Below are positions 61,901 through 64,000 of a stretch of DNA of 64,000 nucleotides, one piece after another; positions within the stretch are counted from its first letter, which is position 1, and every line of letters starts with the position of its first letter. Source of the stretch: JABGQS01 sp963666505 (GTDB lineage: Bacteria > Bacillota > Clostridia > Christensenellales > SZUA-584); contig CAXXXL010000003.1 of NCBI GenBank assembly GCA_963666505.2, forward strand, positions 186,001 through 250,000, given 5' to 3'. The notes beneath the pieces are model-generated. The model saw only the letters and a program-made list of their open reading frames with translations. It made no database searches and was not told the origin of the DNA. The position numbers and the translations under genes were made by a program.

Positions 61901-62968
61901 TTATTCAATCAAAGGCTTCAAATGCCACGGGCAGTAGCCGCAGGTGGTTTTTCCATATTTATTAAATATGCCGCCGTGTTTGAACAGGTCGGGGTGGCGG
62001 TCGTTGGCACGGCAGAGCGAATACGTCTTCCCGCCGGCTTCATGCCAGCCTGCAAAAGCAGGGCAGTCTTCACGCACGGTCTCCTGCGATGTGTCCTTAT
62101 TTGGAAGGTTGGGGAGTTCTATTTCATCAATATCTATCGGGTGTGTTTCATATGCACGTATCATAGCAGCGCCTTTGTTCATTGCATCTACGGCTAGACT
62201 AGGGCAAGTTCTGTCCGGCGGACGTACTATGAAACAGTACGGATCGTCGTTGACTATAGTCGCCATGAAACGGCGGAACTCACGAGCACGCATTATGCCG
62301 GATTTGCTCTTTCCGACCCTGCCTTCTTTCAGCACGCCTGCTGCTTTCACGACCTCCTGCATAACTCCGAGGAACTCGTACTGTATGCGCCGCCCGTCTG
62401 TGCAGTATGACAGATGCCGCTCCGCTTCGTGATAGTGCCCGAGGTATGGCAGCTCGAGAACGTCTTCGAGGTAGTGCCAGAACGTAACGGTGTTAACCAT
62501 AACACCGAGAGTGACTATACAGCCGCCGAGCTTCACCACCTTCTCGAAAGCAGTGCCTTCGCCGCAGAGCGTTTGGCATTTGTATGTATCTTTGCAGATA
62601 TCATAAGCGTGTTTGCCGTATGCGACCCATGAATGAGTGGGGTGGCAGCCACGTATGCGCCCTTCCCTCTTTAAAACGGCGTTTGGTATTGCGCCTTCGT
62701 TGCTTCTGCTCTGGCTGGGGCAGGTTTCGCCCACGCAGTCCATATTACAGTCTTCCATGGCTAGGCGATCGTGCCACGCTCCACATGTGAAAGCGGGGGT
62801 GACGAGCGTTCCGTCTTGCCCCATTGCCTGCATAATAGCATCAACAACAGCATCTGCGCCGCCTTCGACAAACCCGAGAGCAGACAGCGAACTGTGCAGC
62901 ATCACGCAGTCGCCTTTTTTTACGCCTAAAGCGATAAGGTCTTTTGCAAGACTGTTTTTATCAATCAT
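61901..62968 (-). CDS. AAC(3)/YokD-family protein with Cys/His C-terminal tail
   Basis: A 355-residue protein of the aminoglycoside N(3)-acetyltransferase fold: MLHSSLSALGFVEGGADAVVDAI near the start, GTLVTPAFTCGAW, and HPTHSWVAYG with the catalytic histidine region. Residues from about 300 form an extra tail with C302, H309, C319, H325, H331, C343, C346 and H349 that could bind zinc. Whether it modifies antibiotics cannot be told; many chromosomal members do not. The start has no strong ribosome site. Confidence 0.8.
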   Translation of the reverse strand: MIDKNSLAKDLIALGVKKGDCVMLHSSLSALGFVEGGADAVVDAIMQAMGQDGTLVTPAFTCGAWHDRLAMEDCNMDCVGETCPSQSRSNEGAIPNAVLKREGRIRGCHPTHSWVAYGKHAYDICKDTYKCQTLCGEGTAFEKVVKLGGCIVTLGVMVNTVTFWHYLEDVLELPYLGHYHEAERHLSYCTDGRRIQYEFLGVMQEVVKAAGVLKEGRVGKSKSGIMRAREFRRFMATIVNDDPYCFIVRPPDRTCPSLAVDAMNKGAAMIRAYETHPIDIDEIELPNLPNKDTSQETVREDCPAFAGWHEAGGKTYSLCRANDRHPDLFKHGGIFNKYGKTTCGYCPWHLKPLIE

Positions 62969-63128
62969 AATATATCGTCCGTTTCATGTTGATGATAAGT
63001 GTATGGTATCATTTCCGCCAGAGTGTTTCAAGAATACATATATGCAAACGTAAATAAAAGTTTTTGATTTAATGGAACAATAGCCACGTATGATTCGTCT
63101 AATATTTGACAAATAAAGGAGGACATAT

Positions 63129-64000
63129 ATGAAAAAGTCGATTTTTTTGGTGCTGGCTCTCTTTATGCTGCTTGGAGCAGCAGCGGGATGCGGCGGTCCG
63201 GCCGCCAATCTTGCGGGCATAGATTATCCGCAGAGTGCAGCATTTGATGATTATGAAACAAGAAGGACGATCGAGAAGGAAAACAAAGTTGATGATTCAA
63301 TAGTAAACAGCGTGAACCAATTTTCGTTCGAGAGCGCGGCTGAAGTGCTGGGCAGCGAAGAAGGAAATGCGTGCTATTGCCCGATAAGCTTGTATATGGC
63401 GCTGGCGCTTGCTTCGACCGGTGCAGAGGGCGAAACGAAGATGGAGCTGACGACGCTGCTAGGAGAAGAAGATACTGAATATCTCTCCCAGCAGATGGGC
63501 AGGCTGTATAGGCGGCTTTATGTAAACAACGACGTTTCAAAACTGTATATGACAAACTCGCTGTGGATGAACGAAGGCTTAAAGTTCAAGCAGGAGTTTG
63601 TTAAAAACGCAAAGGAAAACTTCTATGCTGCTGCAAATAATCTTGATTTCTCGGATGAAGGCGCAGGAAAAACGATCAGCAGATGGATAAGCGACAACAC
63701 AGAAGGGCTGCTGGAACCGGAGATAAAAGTGGACCCGGTGTATCTTATGTATATCGTCAACACAATATATTTGAATGATGAGTGGAGCAGCAACTTTAAC
63801 GAGGATGCTACCAAAGAGGATGTGTTCCATATGGCAGACGGCAGCACTGTTGATGCTCAGTTCATGAACAGAACATTTGACACTGGAGTCGTCAAGACAG
63901 AGGGATACACTGCGGTGAGCCTTAATATGAAAGAGACCGGAAGAATGATATTTGTGCTTCCGGACGAGGGAGTTGATGCAGTTTCGCTTCTTGGTTCATC
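63129..64000 (+). CDS. serpin-family lipoprotein, 3' end outside window
   Basis: Open from an ATG at 63129 (behind AAAGGAGG) to the window edge, 290 codons. It has a lipobox AAGC with cysteine 21, then a serpin fold: NQFSFESAAEVL, CYCPISLYMALALASTGAEGET, ISRWISDNTEGLL, YIVNTIYLNDEW and FVLPDEG are recognisable serpin blocks. The reactive-centre loop lies beyond the window, so inhibitory specificity cannot be judged. Anchored serpins of gut bacteria are thought to resist host or rival proteases. Confidence 0.88.
   Translation, partial: MKKSIFLVLALFMLLGAAAGCGGPAANLAGIDYPQSAAFDDYETRRTIEKENKVDDSIVNSVNQFSFESAAEVLGSEEGNACYCPISLYMALALASTGAEGETKMELTTLLGEEDTEYLSQQMGRLYRRLYVNNDVSKLYMTNSLWMNEGLKFKQEFVKNAKENFYAAANNLDFSDEGAGKTISRWISDNTEGLLEPEIKVDPVYLMYIVNTIYLNDEWSSNFNEDATKEDVFHMADGSTVDAQFMNRTFDTGVVKTEGYTAVSLNMKETGRMIFVLPDEGVDAVSLLGS

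Noticed and set aside
61901..62968. Calling the AAC(3)-fold gene an aminoglycoside resistance gene
   Set aside because: The family includes many chromosomal proteins of other function, and the extra Cys/His tail is unlike known resistance enzymes.
1..64000. tRNA, rRNA, tmRNA or RNase P RNA genes
   Set aside because: Intergenic stretches were read for their conserved parts (such as the GTTCGA-type T loop in a cloverleaf) without a convincing hit; a covariance search would be more sensitive.

Overview
The window reads as a chromosomal segment of a low-to-mid GC member of the Bacillota, most likely class Clostridia. The support is a long (about 269 nt) SRP RNA with an Alu-type terminal helix, consensus parS sites beside parAB, the yybS-gdpP-rplI-dnaB helicase order, PepV, UppP, and an archaeal/vacuolar-type ATPase operon. 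The species is not identifiable by eye. No rRNA, tRNA, CRISPR array or transposase was recognised.

The left part (1-19.2 kb) surrounds the replication origin. It holds an ABC exporter (permease cut by the window edge), two small PH-like proteins, the SRP RNA, purA with a hairpin leader, a thioredoxin lipoprotein-CcdA pair, a lipid kinase, a DUF5711 protein and CvpA. Two perfect 16-bp parS sites follow, then parB-parA, dnaN and dnaA. DnaA-box-like 9-mers occur in three intergenic stretches (dnaN/dnaA, upstream of dnaA, and 17.6-17.95 kb), with a DnaA-trio-like tract between dnaN and dnaA. The usual clostridial dnaA neighbours (rpmH, rnpA, yidC, recF, gyrB) are missing. Genes on the low-coordinate side are mostly on the minus strand and those on the high side mostly on the plus strand, as expected for leading-strand bias around an origin.

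The middle (19.4-41.8 kb) mixes housekeeping genes (dapF, CCA-adding enzyme, pepV, uppP, branched-chain aminotransferase, yybS-gdpP-rplI-dnaB) with AT-rich accessory genes. The most unusual accessory locus is 25.5-28.7 kb. It encodes a non-secreted, repeat-containing protein whose AT-rich C-terminus is separated from its last 70 or so residues by one frameshift, followed by a lipoprotein with an internal duplication, and then a displaced second copy of the protein's 266-bp connecting module with a different, membrane-spanning tail. This is the architecture of a polymorphic toxin with immunity gene and orphan former tip, although no toxin domain was recognised.

From 41.8 to 47.8 kb a minus-strand cluster holds a B12-type radical SAM protein, a DUF998 membrane protein, a short RamA-like ASKHA protein with a cysteine-rich N-terminus, an SPL-like radical SAM protein and a DUF1638 protein. 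It looks corrinoid-related but has no corrinoid protein or methyltransferase. From 48.0 to 57.9 kb lie rpiB, upp and a full nine-gene V-type ATPase operon whose membrane rotor carries all the Na+-binding residues known from Enterococcus hirae NtpK. An AT-rich segment of about 3.1 kb (AraC regulator, DegT-type aminotransferase, DUF1349) sits between two 87-bp direct copies of the 3' end of ntpD, which suggests an insertion. The window ends with an AAC(3)-family protein with a Cys/His tail and the start of a serpin lipoprotein.
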